This document shows, in pieces, positions 12,401 to 23,900 of a DNA stretch of 64,000 nt. The translations under genes were made by a program, and so were the position numbers. Under the pieces are notes generated by a model. The model had not been told where the DNA came from. It searched no databases and saw nothing but the letters and a program-made list of their open reading frames with translations. Each line of letters opens with the position of its first letter. Within the stretch, counting starts at the first letter, position 1. This stretch comes from Erythrocercus mccallii (Eukaryota; Chordata; Aves; Passeriformes; Dicruridae), in the NCBI GenBank assembly GCA_013397435.1, contig VZRG01000450.1:433168-497167 (forward strand), written 5' to 3'.

Positions 12401-15400
12401 CTATTTGAATCATTAGCATATATCAATATAATCAAAAATGGAGGGTTAAACATGTTTCTTATAACAGGCTAAATGTAGAATAGGAAGCAGAAAGCAAGGA
12501 TCTGAAAATAACAAGGAGAGAGTTTTCAACTACAGTAAGGAGAAGAGTATAGAGAGATTCAAGTAAGAAGGTTGGTAGCCAAGTTCCTGTTTAAATGACT
12601 ATGTTGCCTACAGGGGAAGGAGAATACGTGTTTAAAAGTTTCTGTAGTTGATACTGAGTTTTTCTTAGTTCATTTGTTATTTAATCAGGAGGACCGCTGA
12701 GCCTGTCATATATGTCTGAGGATTGAACAAGGTTTATGTGTACATAAGTCAACAGGCTTTCACTGATTACCTGTAGATCAAAAATAGCTTGAGCTGTTTT
12801 TATATATTTACATATTTTTATACGTACCTCAGTACACAATATTCAGAAACAAACACCAAACTAAATCTTCTTCTCCCATTAAACAAAGATCACTGATCTA
12901 TGTATGTATTAGCTGTATTTTAGCTTTAGGCATTACAAAACTACTTTTTACAAAGCTAATACTTAAAGAATTGATCTGAGGAAATGGCAAGAAACTCAGC
13001 TGTGACATGATTTTCAGAAATCCTGCAAGCTTATAATGGATTCAACGCCTTTTATGGCCAGTAGCCTCTGGATATGAAATACTGTAAAGAGAAAATAGTT
13101 CTCTTTCAGATTGATTTTTCAGAAAAAAGTTTATGCCCTGAGGACCCTGAATAATCACCAAGCAAATATTTTATTTCTTATATAAATCCCTGCTTACTGG
13201 CTTTTTTAGAATTTACCAACTATTTTATGCTATCTGCAACTTACACAGTAGCAACCTGGTTTGGATTTTATTCTTCCTAAAAGTTTGAGCTAACTGAAAA
13301 ATGTCAAATCTAAGGAGCATGTGTCTTAGAATAACTTAAAATAACAATGACATCTTCTGTCTTCAAATTCTGCTACGAATAATTTCAGGAGTCAGTAGTG
13401 TCATGGAAGATTGAATAACTGGATTTCTGAGAATGAATTTAAGATCTCAAAGAAGCAAGGTGCCTATACACCACTTTTATGATTATGCATTTGGTTGAGC
13501 ATCCTCACAAGCAAACCACAGTTTTCATTTCTATACCAGGTGTACAGAATTGTATCTCTGTAGTATATCTACTCCTTTTTAAAATTTTCTTACTGCAGTT
13601 AGTTCTGCACCATTTGAACTTGGGCTTTGTTAAGAATAATATTTGGGACCTGGCCAGACCTCTAAAAAACAAAAAACACAAACAGAAATAGATGGTGGCG
13701 CAGTTTAGTTTAAATAGATATAATGCTGCTTCTTACAGCTTCAATATAGGGCTGAATAATTATTTTTGTGGTTTAACCTATTACATATGTGTATCACAAA
13801 AGAGATACATAAATGACAGTGACAATGGACATTCCAGTGACACAATATTATTTCTAATTGTTTCTGATGTAATATGCAATTTTAAAATACTTGATGACTG
13901 TCAAAATAAGCTTAAAGCTCTGAACTGTTCTACTTCAGAAGGAGGTGAAGGTTTTATGAAAAGATAGGTCTCCAAAGAGAAAGGAAAGAAGGACACCTCC
14001 AAAATTCCAATGTCTACTTTGATTTTCAATCCTTATTTTAAAAAGTTTTTCTTTTCATTAGTCATTTCTGCAGGCTTCTGAGATTGTTCTTCAAATTTTG
14101 AAGGAAGCAGTGTCAGAATTTAAAAAGGACTATACAGCATCTAAAAAATTTGGAATCATTGAGTTTTACAACAATTCCAATAATTAAGTGATAAGCTTTG
14201 CCAACCTCAATTTAAAGGAGATTACTTATGAATCATGGTTTTTTTTCGTCCTTGGTCTTATCAAAATAAGGCCCATGTTTCTTTAAATGAATCTTGCTGA
14301 TAATACATATACCTATCATGCCATTCCCTTTGTGTGCTTGGGGAAATAAAAATTCATAGCAATTGATTGTCCTGTGTAGCCATGGCTCCAGATGCCCTTT
14401 CAAATATTCATAAAGATCTAAAGGGGTCCCTGTGGATCCCATTTGACTGCTGTATATTTATATATCACTCCAGTCTTCAGAAAAATTGTCAAACAAAAAT
14501 CACTTTTGCAGCTAGATATTATTGACTCTTTCTACCTTGTAGATTTTTGTATTCTCATGCTGTGTACTGTGAGTGAAAAATTGAGCAAGATGAAGAAATG
14601 TTTATGAACATCACAGACCAAGGGTTAAGAGTTCTTCATTAAAGTTGGGGGCTTGAAAGTTCTAACTGGTCATAAATGGATGAAATGAAAGGACATAAAT
14701 GTTAAAATTGGAGTCAAATGGAGCAAAAGCTGAGATAAAAATAAAGGAGAAAAATGTCCCATTTGCACTCAAATTCAGACGACTAAATTCAGAGCTACAT
14801 GCCTGCTGAGCATTCAAAACTTCACACTGAGATCAATGTAGAGATTGAGTACAAATATAAAGCAATTTTTAAAGTTTAACCCTCCTTTAGAAAATATGTC
14901 CATGGTATTAAGTGTATCAACTGGCAATTTAAGGGATCTTCCTTTCCTGCCACTCTCCCTAGTAAGCTATCTATTTTTAGATTCTGAAGAAAGTTGAGAA
15001 CTTTTAATGCATTCTGTAAATGCTTTGTCTTATCTGTTCTGTTCAAAACGTCATGGAGCAGGAGCTGCTCATCCAATCTCATAGAAACATCCATGCCAGT
15101 GTGCAGTAAAAAATTCTGGCCACACAAAAATTCAGAAGTTAGCAGACAGCTTCCATTTCCATCTTTCAAACTTGATGAGATTTTCGGCTTCTATTTACTT
15201 CTCTGTTTTATAGAATATTCCCAAACTGTGTTTAAAAAAATATTCTGAGTGGAAACACAGAGTGCTCCCTGAACTCTTCAATCCTAACTCTGTTCTGCAG
15301 CAGCTGCAATTAACTTGAACAGGCCATCACTGTTGACACTGCTCCCACATCCTTGCTCCAGCAGAGCATGACAACAGGAGTGGAACAGAGAGCCAGAACC

Positions 15401-15793
15401 TGGTCAGGAAATGACCGTTGTCTGTCACCAGTCATTTCCATTCTACTGCTTAGGTAATGACTGCAGTTCAGAATCCAGGAGTTAATTAGAAAAGTAGATG
15501 CTCTGGTATCACCTATGAAGTAATAGCATAAGCTAAGCTAATGTCCATAATACAGAACACCAGTGAAAGGCAATTATGTGTCATGACAACTGCCACAAAT
15601 TTGTACCATCTAGAGCTATGAGTTGAAACATAAAATTTTAAGTACATCATCATCAGTATACGTTAGCATAGACATCAGATTTATTCTGATACATAGTGTT
15701 ATCCAATGGATTCTACAGGCTTTTGCCAAGTGATTTTGCAGTCTTCAAAAATATACTAACAAATATGAAACGGACTTCATAAATGTCAATAGA
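9412..15793. other. anonymous AT-rich DNA, no gene seen
   Basis: No recognisable gene or large repeat. Small structures include a GT/CA-rich patch near 10278-10326 and a 15-base tandem duplication at 10577-10606. A minus-strand frame of 97 codons (15169-14876) has a protein-like composition but no family I know, and I treat it as chance. Confidence 0.5.
10577..10606. repeat. 15-base tandem duplication
   Basis: CAGAGAGGTTATTAA occurs twice head to tail (10577-10591 and 10592-10606) with no mismatch, followed by CAG. It is a recent small slippage or duplication. Confidence 0.9.
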
Positions 15794-15801
15794 AGAGGGA
15801 A

Positions 15802-15831
15802 GGGGAAGGGGAAGGGGAAGGGGAAGGGGAA
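15802..15831 (+). repeat. (GGGGAA)n microsatellite entering a gap
   Basis: Five perfect GGGGAA units run directly into the run of N. Four or more G4 blocks separated by two bases give strong G-quadruplex potential on this strand. The true array is probably longer and hidden in the gap. Confidence 0.95.
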
Positions 15832-16091
15832 NNNNNNNNNNNNNNNNNNNNNNNNNNNNNNNNNNNNNNNNNNNNNNNNNNNNNNNNNNNNNNNNNNNNN
15901 NNNNNNNNNNNNNNNNNNNNNNNNNNNNNNNNNNNNNNNNNNNNNNNNNNNNNNNNNNNNNNNNNNNNNNNNNNNNNNNNNNNNNNNNNNNNNNNNNNNN
16001 NNNNNNNNNNNNNNNNNNNNNNNNNNNNNNNNNNNNNNNNNNNNNNNNNNNNNNNNNNNNNNNNNNNNNNNNNNNNNNNNNNNNNNNNNNN
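15832..16091. other. assembly gap, 260 N
   Basis: A run of 260 unresolved bases. The left flank is a GGGGAA array; the right flank is unique sequence starting ACTAGAAAAAACC. Any open frame drawn across it is an artefact of the N run. Confidence 1.
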
Positions 16092-17216
16092 ACTAGAAAA
16101 AACCAAACCAACAGTGCGTATGCCACTAAGTTCCATGATATTGTACAAATGGATGTAATGACACAATCAGTATGTGAAATGATGCAATTATTTTCCTCTT
16201 AAAAAGCAGCTGTTTGCTTATGTAATATCTTTCTCAGTTAAAATCAGGATGCAAACCAGCAGGAAGTGAATGTTCACCATGGACAGTTTTCTCTGCTCTT
16301 GGTGGATTGGCTGAATCCACAAACTCAGGCAGCTGGTTGTCTCTCACATATTTTAAGAAGCTCACAGGAAAATAAATGGAGGAAACAAATGTAACACTAT
16401 GGGGTTAATTTAAAACTTTAAAATAGGGAAATAAAGACACAAGTCTCTATCCATAGCATATGGAAAAGAGCAGGAGGCCACCATATGGGCTGCAAAACAT
16501 TTTGTAGAATGATTTAATTAAAATAAATTAAGTTATCTCCTCTAAGCTCTATTGTTATGTGAGTTTTGTCAGATAGTTCATATAGTGTTTGCAAAGATAT
16601 CTAACACAAAAGGCCAACAATAAGCATGAGTCATTATCTATTTATGTGTTGGGTATGCTAATATCCTCATCTGTTACCTTAGTGGGCAAAATCCATTTGC
16701 TGTAACCAGGGAAGACTTTATTTCTTGTGGTTAAGACTATCAAATATGAATGAAGAGAAAGTGGAAAAGCTTGTCCTGAATGTACTGGATAACATCAAGG
16801 GTTTGGAAATTCTCTTGCAAGTGGTACCTGTAGTACTGAAATTTTCAGTAAATATTCTGGGATACATGCTACACAAGTCAGGAGTTTGTATTTATGGTCC
16901 AGTTCACAATCCAATGTGAAGTCCAATGAAAAAATATCTCTTCTTAATGCAAATTTTAATAGCATTGTTCCTCTTAGTTTCAACATGGTGCCAGTGATTC
17001 CTTGTAATGTATGCACCCACAAAATAATTATTTTCTGTGATGGAAAGGGATTTGATAAGTGGCAAAGAAAAGAAGAGAAAATACAGAGCAATATTCATAT
17101 TTTTGCCAGACAGAAGAAAACTCCAGTTTTCTGTGTTTTAGGCCATAGCTACCCATATCTCCTCTTACTTCTCAGTTTTTATTTTGCAGAAATAAAAATA
17201 CTTATAATGAAACATT
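16092..17216. other. anonymous AT-rich DNA, no gene seen
   Basis: No exon or repeat recognised. Two overlapping plus-strand open frames (16725-16919, and one from 16886 that runs into the LTR) have no known domain; the second ends inside repeat sequence, which argues against a real gene. Confidence 0.5.
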
Positions 17217-18241
17217 TGGTAGGTGGTGAGCTGATCTTTTCTGGCTCTCTGGTGCCCACCAAGTATCTCTATTATTCCTCTTTTTTTACAGGACAGAGGA
17301 AAAAATGCTATGTAAATCTCATGGGTTGAGATAAGGATAAGGAGATACCAGTTACTGTCGCAGCAACACTGTCTTGCCTTGAAGAAAACTCAGTGAAACT
17401 CTGGAACAGATTACCCTGGGAGGAGGTGGATTCCTGGAAGCAACAGGGTAAGGTTGAACAGGACTCTCACCAACCTGATCTAGTTGAACATGTCCCTGTT
17501 CATTTTAGGGGTCCTTTCCAACACAGATAATTCTATGATTATATGATAAGATTAATGTATTTAATTACCAATTTTAAAAGATAGGATAATAAGAACTAAG
17601 ATCAATTCTAAAAACACTTTCTCCCTCTCTGCTTTCCAGGCTGAAATTCTCTCCAAGATTTCCTATCTCCTCTCCCCCCATCCTTCAGAATGACTTCTGA
17701 CAGGATCACGGGTCCTGCCAGCAAATTTTCTCCAGCATGGGCTCCTCATCCCAGGGCTGCAGGACCTGCCAGGACCCTGCTCCATCACTGGCTTTGTCAG
17801 GCATCCATGTGCTCCAGTGTGAGTTCTCCCTGGACCTTAGGTGGATATATGCTGCAGCATGGACCTCCATGGGCTGCAGGGACACAGCTGCCTCACCATG
17901 GGCTGCCCCACGGGCTGTAGGGGAATCTCTGGTCTGTGCCTGAAGCAGATCCTTCACCTCCTTCTTCACTGATTTGTCTGCAGGTTTGTTTGTCTCACAT
18001 ATTCTCTCTCCTCTCTCCCATTTGCTTTTTCACATCAGCTTTTACCCTTTCTTATATATGTTATTGCAGTGGCACTATCGCCATCACTGAAGGGCTCAGC
18101 TCTGGCCAGTGTGGGTCTGTCTTGGAGCTTGAGCCAAGTAGAACAGGCTCTGAGCAACACAAGGGCAGTTCCTGGAGCCTTCTCACAGAAGCCACTCCTT
18201 CAGCCTTCTACTATCTAAACCTTGCCACACAAACAAAAACA
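17217..18241 (-). mobile_element. ERVL-type LTR, minus strand, split by a CR1 insertion
   Basis: Read on the minus strand this follows an avian ERVL-type LTR I know from memory. It starts near 18241 with GTTTGTGTGGCAAGG, then the 'agtggcttctgtgagaag' segment, the central degenerate repeats with CCCATGG cores (about 17940-17700), an AT-rich segment matching 'ggtaattaaat' near 17560, and after an interruption at 17372-17547 the 3' end. That end has the 'cttatctcaaccc' and 'ggtgggcacc' matches at about 17345-17250. The LTR itself is about 850 bases. I see no internal retroviral region and no matching 5-base target duplication (acatt on the left, gttaa on the right), so it is an old, probably solo LTR. 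Confidence 0.85.
17372..17547 (+). mobile_element. CR1 3' tail nested inside the LTR
   Basis: A short 5'-truncated CR1 copy. It contains the 'ctctggaacagattaccctggg' block, the 'accaacctgatctagttgaa' block and the tail TTCTATGATTATATGAT. LTR sequence resumes at about 17548. The left junction is uncertain by about ten bases. Confidence 0.85.
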
Positions 18242-18329
18242 GTTAATGCAGTACAACTCTGTGACTATCACTAGCTGCAGGGAGACTGAATTTTCATTTG
18301 GGTTAAAATATTGAGAAAAAAAATCTAAC

Positions 18330-18871
18330 AGTGATTCTTGTGCCACTCTGCCCCTCACTGATGTGTCCTCATCTTTAGTCTTGTGGGCAGTTTTGGCCAC
18401 CACAGTATAAGAAAGACATTAAACTATTAGAAAGTATCCAAAGGAGGCCAAGAAATATAGTGAAGGGCGTTGAGGGAAAGCCATATGAGGAATGACTTGG
18501 TCTGTTCAGCCTGGAGTAGAGGATACTGAAGGGAGACCTCATTGCACACTAAAGCTGCTTCACAAGGGGAAGAGGAGGGGCAGACACTGATCTTTTCTCT
18601 GTGGTGCCCAGGGACAAGACTCAAGGGTATGGCCTGAAGTGTCAGGGAAGGTTTAGTTTGGTTATTAGGTAAAGATTCTTCACCAAGAGTGGGATTGAGT
18701 GCTGGAACAGGCTCCCCAGGGAAGTGATCACACCAAGCCTGACAGATTTCAGGAAGTGTTTGGCAATGCTCTTAGGCACATGGTGTGACTCTTGGGAATG
18801 GTGCTGTGCAGGACCAGGAGTTAGACTCAGTGTCTTCCAGATAATTGTTTTCTGAGATTCTGTGATTCTGA
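18330..18871 (+). mobile_element. CR1 LINE 3' part, plus strand
   Basis: A second CR1 copy of a different subfamily from the one at 8541. Recognisable blocks are 'ggcagttttggccaccacag', 'taagaaagacattaaactat', 'cttggtctgttcagcctgga', 'ggggaagaggaggggcagac', 'ctggaacaggctccccaggg' and 'gcacatggtgtgactcttgg'. The tail ends TGAGATTCTGTGATTCTG. The coding frame of the reverse-transcriptase C-terminus is destroyed by stops and small indels. It lies about 90 bases right of the ERVL-type LTR. Confidence 0.93.
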
Positions 18872-20056
18872 ATGTCAGACAGCAAGAACATGTGTAAATA
18901 CATTCCTGTCACCCAATATTTCTGAGCCTGAGAATTGCTAGCTCTTCCCAAGGAAAACTTTTCAACAGTTTTCGTTTTCCAAAACAACTTTGTATAAACA
19001 ATATTTCTTTCAGATAACAACCTCTCTCCCAGGTGTTGTTTGCTATTTCTGCTACGTAACCAATGGAGAGAAGTGTCTATATTCTATAGACTTATAATGT
19101 GCCTTTTTAGCATAGCAGGTTATAAAAAGGCTGAATGACTTGTAAATAAAGCCTTCTGATTCTCTTCTGCCTTTGGACTGCAGTCAAACATCTTTATTTC
19201 ACGTCCTACTGTGACACATTCCATATTGAAATACATTCTTATTCCATTTCTAAACTTCTGATTTTGAAACAGAGACAATTTTGAGGTAAAATTTTATTCA
19301 AATAAATTATGAGACAAAAAAAAAGAGTATGAAATTTGTTATTCAAATTCCTTTGCTTCTTCTGAGAAGTTACAGGTTAATCAATATTCTTTGAAATCAG
19401 ATTTTATTTTTGTATGCCAACACATTGCCCTATCCAAAAATGGGAATAAAAATAAAAATTGCTTGTGTCTTTTATATATACTTAACAGTGTCAGATTGAG
19501 CTAGTCTAACATTATTTTGAAACACTAGGCTAGTAAAAATGAATGTTTAATCAATTAATGTGATTTGTTCTATTTAATTGCACCACTGATGATCCTCAGT
19601 ATTTCCTGCTGTGCTGGTACAGATATTTTAGACATTTTCCATTAAATCAATGAAAGGAATGTAAGGTTATGGTGAGTTCATGAGCAGCCTTGTTAGCCCC
19701 TTGGCTTGTTGTGACTCATTCTTTTGTGACTATAAACTTTGTTTGTAATGGTGTGCAAAAATCTATTGGTTTGCTAGGCAAGGTGATTTAAAGTATTGCC
19801 TAGCAGTAGAATTACCCTCTAAGGAAACAAGAAAGGGGGAAATGGCAAGAAACTCTTTCTTTTTAAATATGTTCATTAAAGAAATTTGCTTGGCTGCAAG
19901 GAGATTATGAAAAGATATAAAATTGAATTTTTACATAAAAACCAAAGACAAAGACTAGGTGTATTACTTTTTTTCCAGCCACAATGTTTCAGATGAAACA
20001 GTAAAAGCAGCTATTTAAATGAACTGAGAATTAGAAATGTTTGCTCAATGCATTTC
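18872..20056. other. anonymous AT-rich DNA, no gene seen
   Basis: No gene or repeat recognised beyond short A-rich runs (for example near 19316). Confidence 0.55.
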
Positions 20057-20334
20057 CTATGCAATCAAAATTAAGTGTACTGTATCTGATGCTCTTCCTG
20101 CTTTTATGTGCTCAAACACTAATTTTCCAGTAGCAGTGATTGCTTCTTCATTCAACACGTAGATTGGACTGTGCTTTGGGGTGGAACTATATGTCACCAA
20201 AGGTGGCAAGAGCATACAGAATGACACAGGAATTACAAGTGAAGAAGCCATAGTCTTACACATTATTAAGTTAAGTGCTGCCCTGAAAAGCTGCATGTTT
20301 TTCTCTAAATCTGCCACTGAGCTACACGGTGATA
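20057..20334 (-). other. candidate exon (unidentified)
   Basis: On the minus strand twelve T followed by CCAG (20350-20335) form a strong 3' splice acceptor. The sequence after it is open in one frame for 92 codons to a TAG at 20059-20057. Within it an internal Met is followed by a hydrophobic stretch, MASSLVIPVSFCMLLPPLV, that would suit a signal peptide, then a less hydrophobic tail containing SPIYVLNEEAITATGKL. I recognise no family. A fair 5' splice donor (TGT|GTAAGA, near 20262) offers an alternative short non-coding exon of about 75 bases. It could be an exon of an unannotated transcript or a chance frame. Confidence 0.18.
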
Positions 20335-20871
20335 CTGGAAAAAAAAAAAACACCTAAAACTGGATGCCTGGTAATTGTATGCTTCTGTATGGCAAGAATT
20401 CTGATCCTGGGCCCCTAAAATAGTCATGCATTGGGAAGAAAAATGGTCTTGATTGGTTAATTTTGAAAATATTTCAGATTATTTAAATTAGCCCAAAATA
20501 GTGGATAATATTGGGTTTAGTTGCTTTTTTGTTTGCCATTTTTAAAATGGTGATGTAATGTCAAATACTTGGAAATTGAAAATAAAGTCACTGGTCCTTA
20601 AAGTATATCAGTATAATTCAGTATCTCCTTATTTCTTGTGGGAAATTCATGCTTAATCTTAGACAGATTGTCTCCATACTTGCTATCCTTGTGTAGATCA
20701 CACTGAAGCATTTGCTTCCTTGGACAGACAAGCAGACATCTCATTGCCATCACTCACCAGCAATAATTTCAGTGTGAAGTACCTATTTGTGTCATTGACA
20801 AATCCATATGTTTCCTTTTGCTAAGAAAGTGACGGTGTTCCCTCTCTGCTGACCAGGGTACCCTCTGAAGT

Positions 20872-20907
20872 TTTATTTACAAATTTATTTACAAATTTAT
20901 TTACAAA
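20872..20907. repeat. 12-base tandem repeat, three perfect copies
   Basis: TTTATTTACAAA occurs three times head to tail without mismatch at 20872-20883, 20884-20895 and 20896-20907. Confidence 0.95.
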
Positions 20908-23900
20908 TTCAGCTGGTTACTGACACAAAAGAGCTGTATTTATATCACTCTCATCTGAGATTCCTGATTTGTGACTTTATAATGCCAACATTTCCAGAGA
21001 GGATAGTGGCTAAGGTGATCTGTCCTTGTTGCTGTATAATAAAGGCTTGCAACTGCAAAGTGTTCAGAGCCAGACTTCTATAAGTACCCTGGCATCTAAT
21101 TATCACTCATTTCAACATTAAAATCCTTTGGTAATTTGAGATATGAATGGGAAGAAAACTGCACAGGGATCAGTGCAAGTATATGTCTCAATTTTGTAGA
21201 AGATTTCATAGTAAGTAACACAGAACAGAAAAGCAGAGTTTTTCTGTTTGGCACTGAGAAGATGAGTCTAATAGTTACCACAGTTGTCAGATTTTAATAA
21301 TAAGACTCTTTTGTACATATGCTAAATTACTAAAAATGTCTTAATTTCTTAAGTAAATATCTAAATGTCAGGATCTTCAGAGCACTTGAAAGAGCTTTAA
21401 AAAAGGTCTAGATTTTTATTTTTTTAAAAAAAGGCTATTTTCTCCTTGGAGAAGAGAACAACAAGAACATGAAAAATTGAGTATTTGGGAGAAAAAACTG
21501 AAATTGGAATTGCTGCACTTTGTTAGTAGTGAAACGAGAAGACATTTTCCAAACATATTGACACCTTTGGCATTTTATATTCTAAATACCTAAGAAAACA
21601 ATAAATTGATTGCATGTTGTATTACTGCTGTTCAGCTGTAGGGAATGGCATTAAATCTCATTAAAGGTAAAATAAAATCAAAGTAATCTGTTTAAAACGT
21701 GGGCCACTTTGTTGAAAGGGGAAAGAAAAACAGGTCCTAGAAGGCCATGATGTCAGATACAAATCCTGCACTGGACGTTTTACTATAAATTTGTTGTTGA
21801 TTCAAACAATCTCTTTCCAAAGCTGTTCAATTGGAAAATTATGTTCAGGGTTCAGTGAGACAGAAATATGTTTTTAGTCAACCATTTCAGTGGAGGAAAT
21901 GGGCAGTGCATCCATATTCAGCCCCTGACATTCTGATTTCTGCACATACTGATCAAAAATGGGACATCTGTTTCTGTATTTTTTCCAATATTGTTCACAG
22001 GTAAATACAATGTCCATGGTAATGAATTGATTTGAAACAGCTGCCAGGCCTTTGAGTTTGTACTTCCCAGTTACATTGATTATATGTTGTTTTAAGATTC
22101 AGTCCATTCAGGATAAAATTTTCAATCTTAATTTCATCATAAAGCAGAAACAGCCAATAGCGACTCCAATATAAGGCTCTGGTTTTTCGTTATAAAAAAG
22201 AGCAAATGACAGACACTTGGAATTTTAGTTTCAAAGTATTAACTTGGAGGAAGAATCTCAACTGACCTCCAATGCCTTAAACTAAAAACCATCATATACA
22301 ACCTGCCTTGGATCAGTCTCATTTAGTGCCTTATTAACTACCTAGATAATGTAATAAAGTGTCAACTAGAAGGACAACATCAGAATTCAAAGTTATCTTG
22401 ACACACAATAGAGTGATCAGTGAGATAAACTTTGATGAAGTGTACTGTATTTTACCTTAGGAAGGAGGTGAAAACCAAAGTACAGATAAGGAAGCAGCAC
22501 AGCAGGAAAGAATCTATTGTAATGAATAACAGACAAGAGAAAGCCACTACCATCCCCTTTTCTAAACCTGCTAATTAATACTTTAGCATGAGAACTCCAT
22601 ATCCACTTAAAGGAAGATCTAGAGGAGGTGAGAAAAATCTGCATGAGTTACAAAAATGTAAGACAACATAGTGCAGGGATATTAGCAGGTTGTTTGACTT
22701 TTTTCTGGTGGCTATTTCCCAAGCTATCTGGAAAAAAAGGAGAAATATGATTTCACAAAAGCTGTTACTTCTGTTGCATATCTCTATGTCCAGTAATAAA
22801 TTAATTTTGCATAAAGTAATACTATGGTAAAGATTTCACTAGATATTTTACTAACATCTTAATTATTAAAATAAGATTAAATAATAGATAAGCTGTGGAA
22901 TTCCCTTTATTGCAGAAGGGGTTTTTTGTTTGGTTTTTCTGCTTGTTTGTTTTTTAAGGAATATCTTGTTTATTTGAAGAACCTAAATATAAGCTATTCA
23001 GACAAACAAAGCAAAGCTTCAGCTCATTCCTGACACAATATGTTTTCTGAACGTAACCAAGCTAGTTGAGGGAAAGTTTACCAGGGAAGCTGGATCTCCC
23101 TTTCTTGCCCTGAATGGACTATAAGACCAAAGACCAGCATTCCTGTTTAAGTAAACCTATGAGTACCTTCTGAAGCTTCATACACTGACAAGCTTCTCAA
23201 TAGTAAAACTCAGAACTGGACTTGTAGCAGAGTCTTTCGTTTGATCCATACTTTAAAGTAAATACCTATAAAGCTAATCTTCATGGACAAAGATATGCAT
23301 CCATAGTGTTTGATTTGATTATTCAAATCTGTTGCAAGAGAGAGTAGGACTTGACATAATGCCGAAGAATAAAGTAGTTTTTTTGCTACTCGCAAATATT
23401 TTCAAGAAAGTGAAGCTGCACACCAAAACAAGGTGATTTATTCACTACTTCACATTGGCAGGAAGATGCTCAACCACTTTCTGTAGAGCAGGACCTCAGC
23501 ACGTCATGGTTTCTTGCAAACACAAACTTCATATCTTCAAATGCCTTCACTTCCTCTTCCTTTGCCCAAGCCTCTGTCAAGACACAACATCATGTGATAT
23601 GGAATATCCCTTTGGTCAGTGCAAGCTGGCTGTACTGCAGGCACACTTCCAGCCTCTGTGATGTTGGGACTGCCTACCTGATATTGGGACAGAGTGGGAA
23701 AAACAAGCAAATAAACAAACAAAAGGATGCCTTGATGCTGTGCAAAAACTCTTCAGCAAGAACCAAAACAGCAGTGTGTTATCAATACTGCATTAGTCAC
23801 ATATCAAAAACACAGCACCACAACACCATACTGACTGCTATGAAGAAAATCCACTTCACCCCAGATAGACTCAGTAGACTATAACAAATCATTTTTAAAG

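Noticed and set aside
14876..15169. 97-codon minus-strand frame with protein-like composition
   Set aside because: A fair acceptor-like site lies inside it, but there is no family match and no second exon; not strong enough to list.
15713..16202. Open frames of 126-139 codons across the first gap
   Set aside because: They exist only because N codons are not read as stops.
16886..17329. 147-codon plus-strand frame
   Set aside because: Its last third lies in the 3' end of the minus-strand LTR, and the rest has no known domain.
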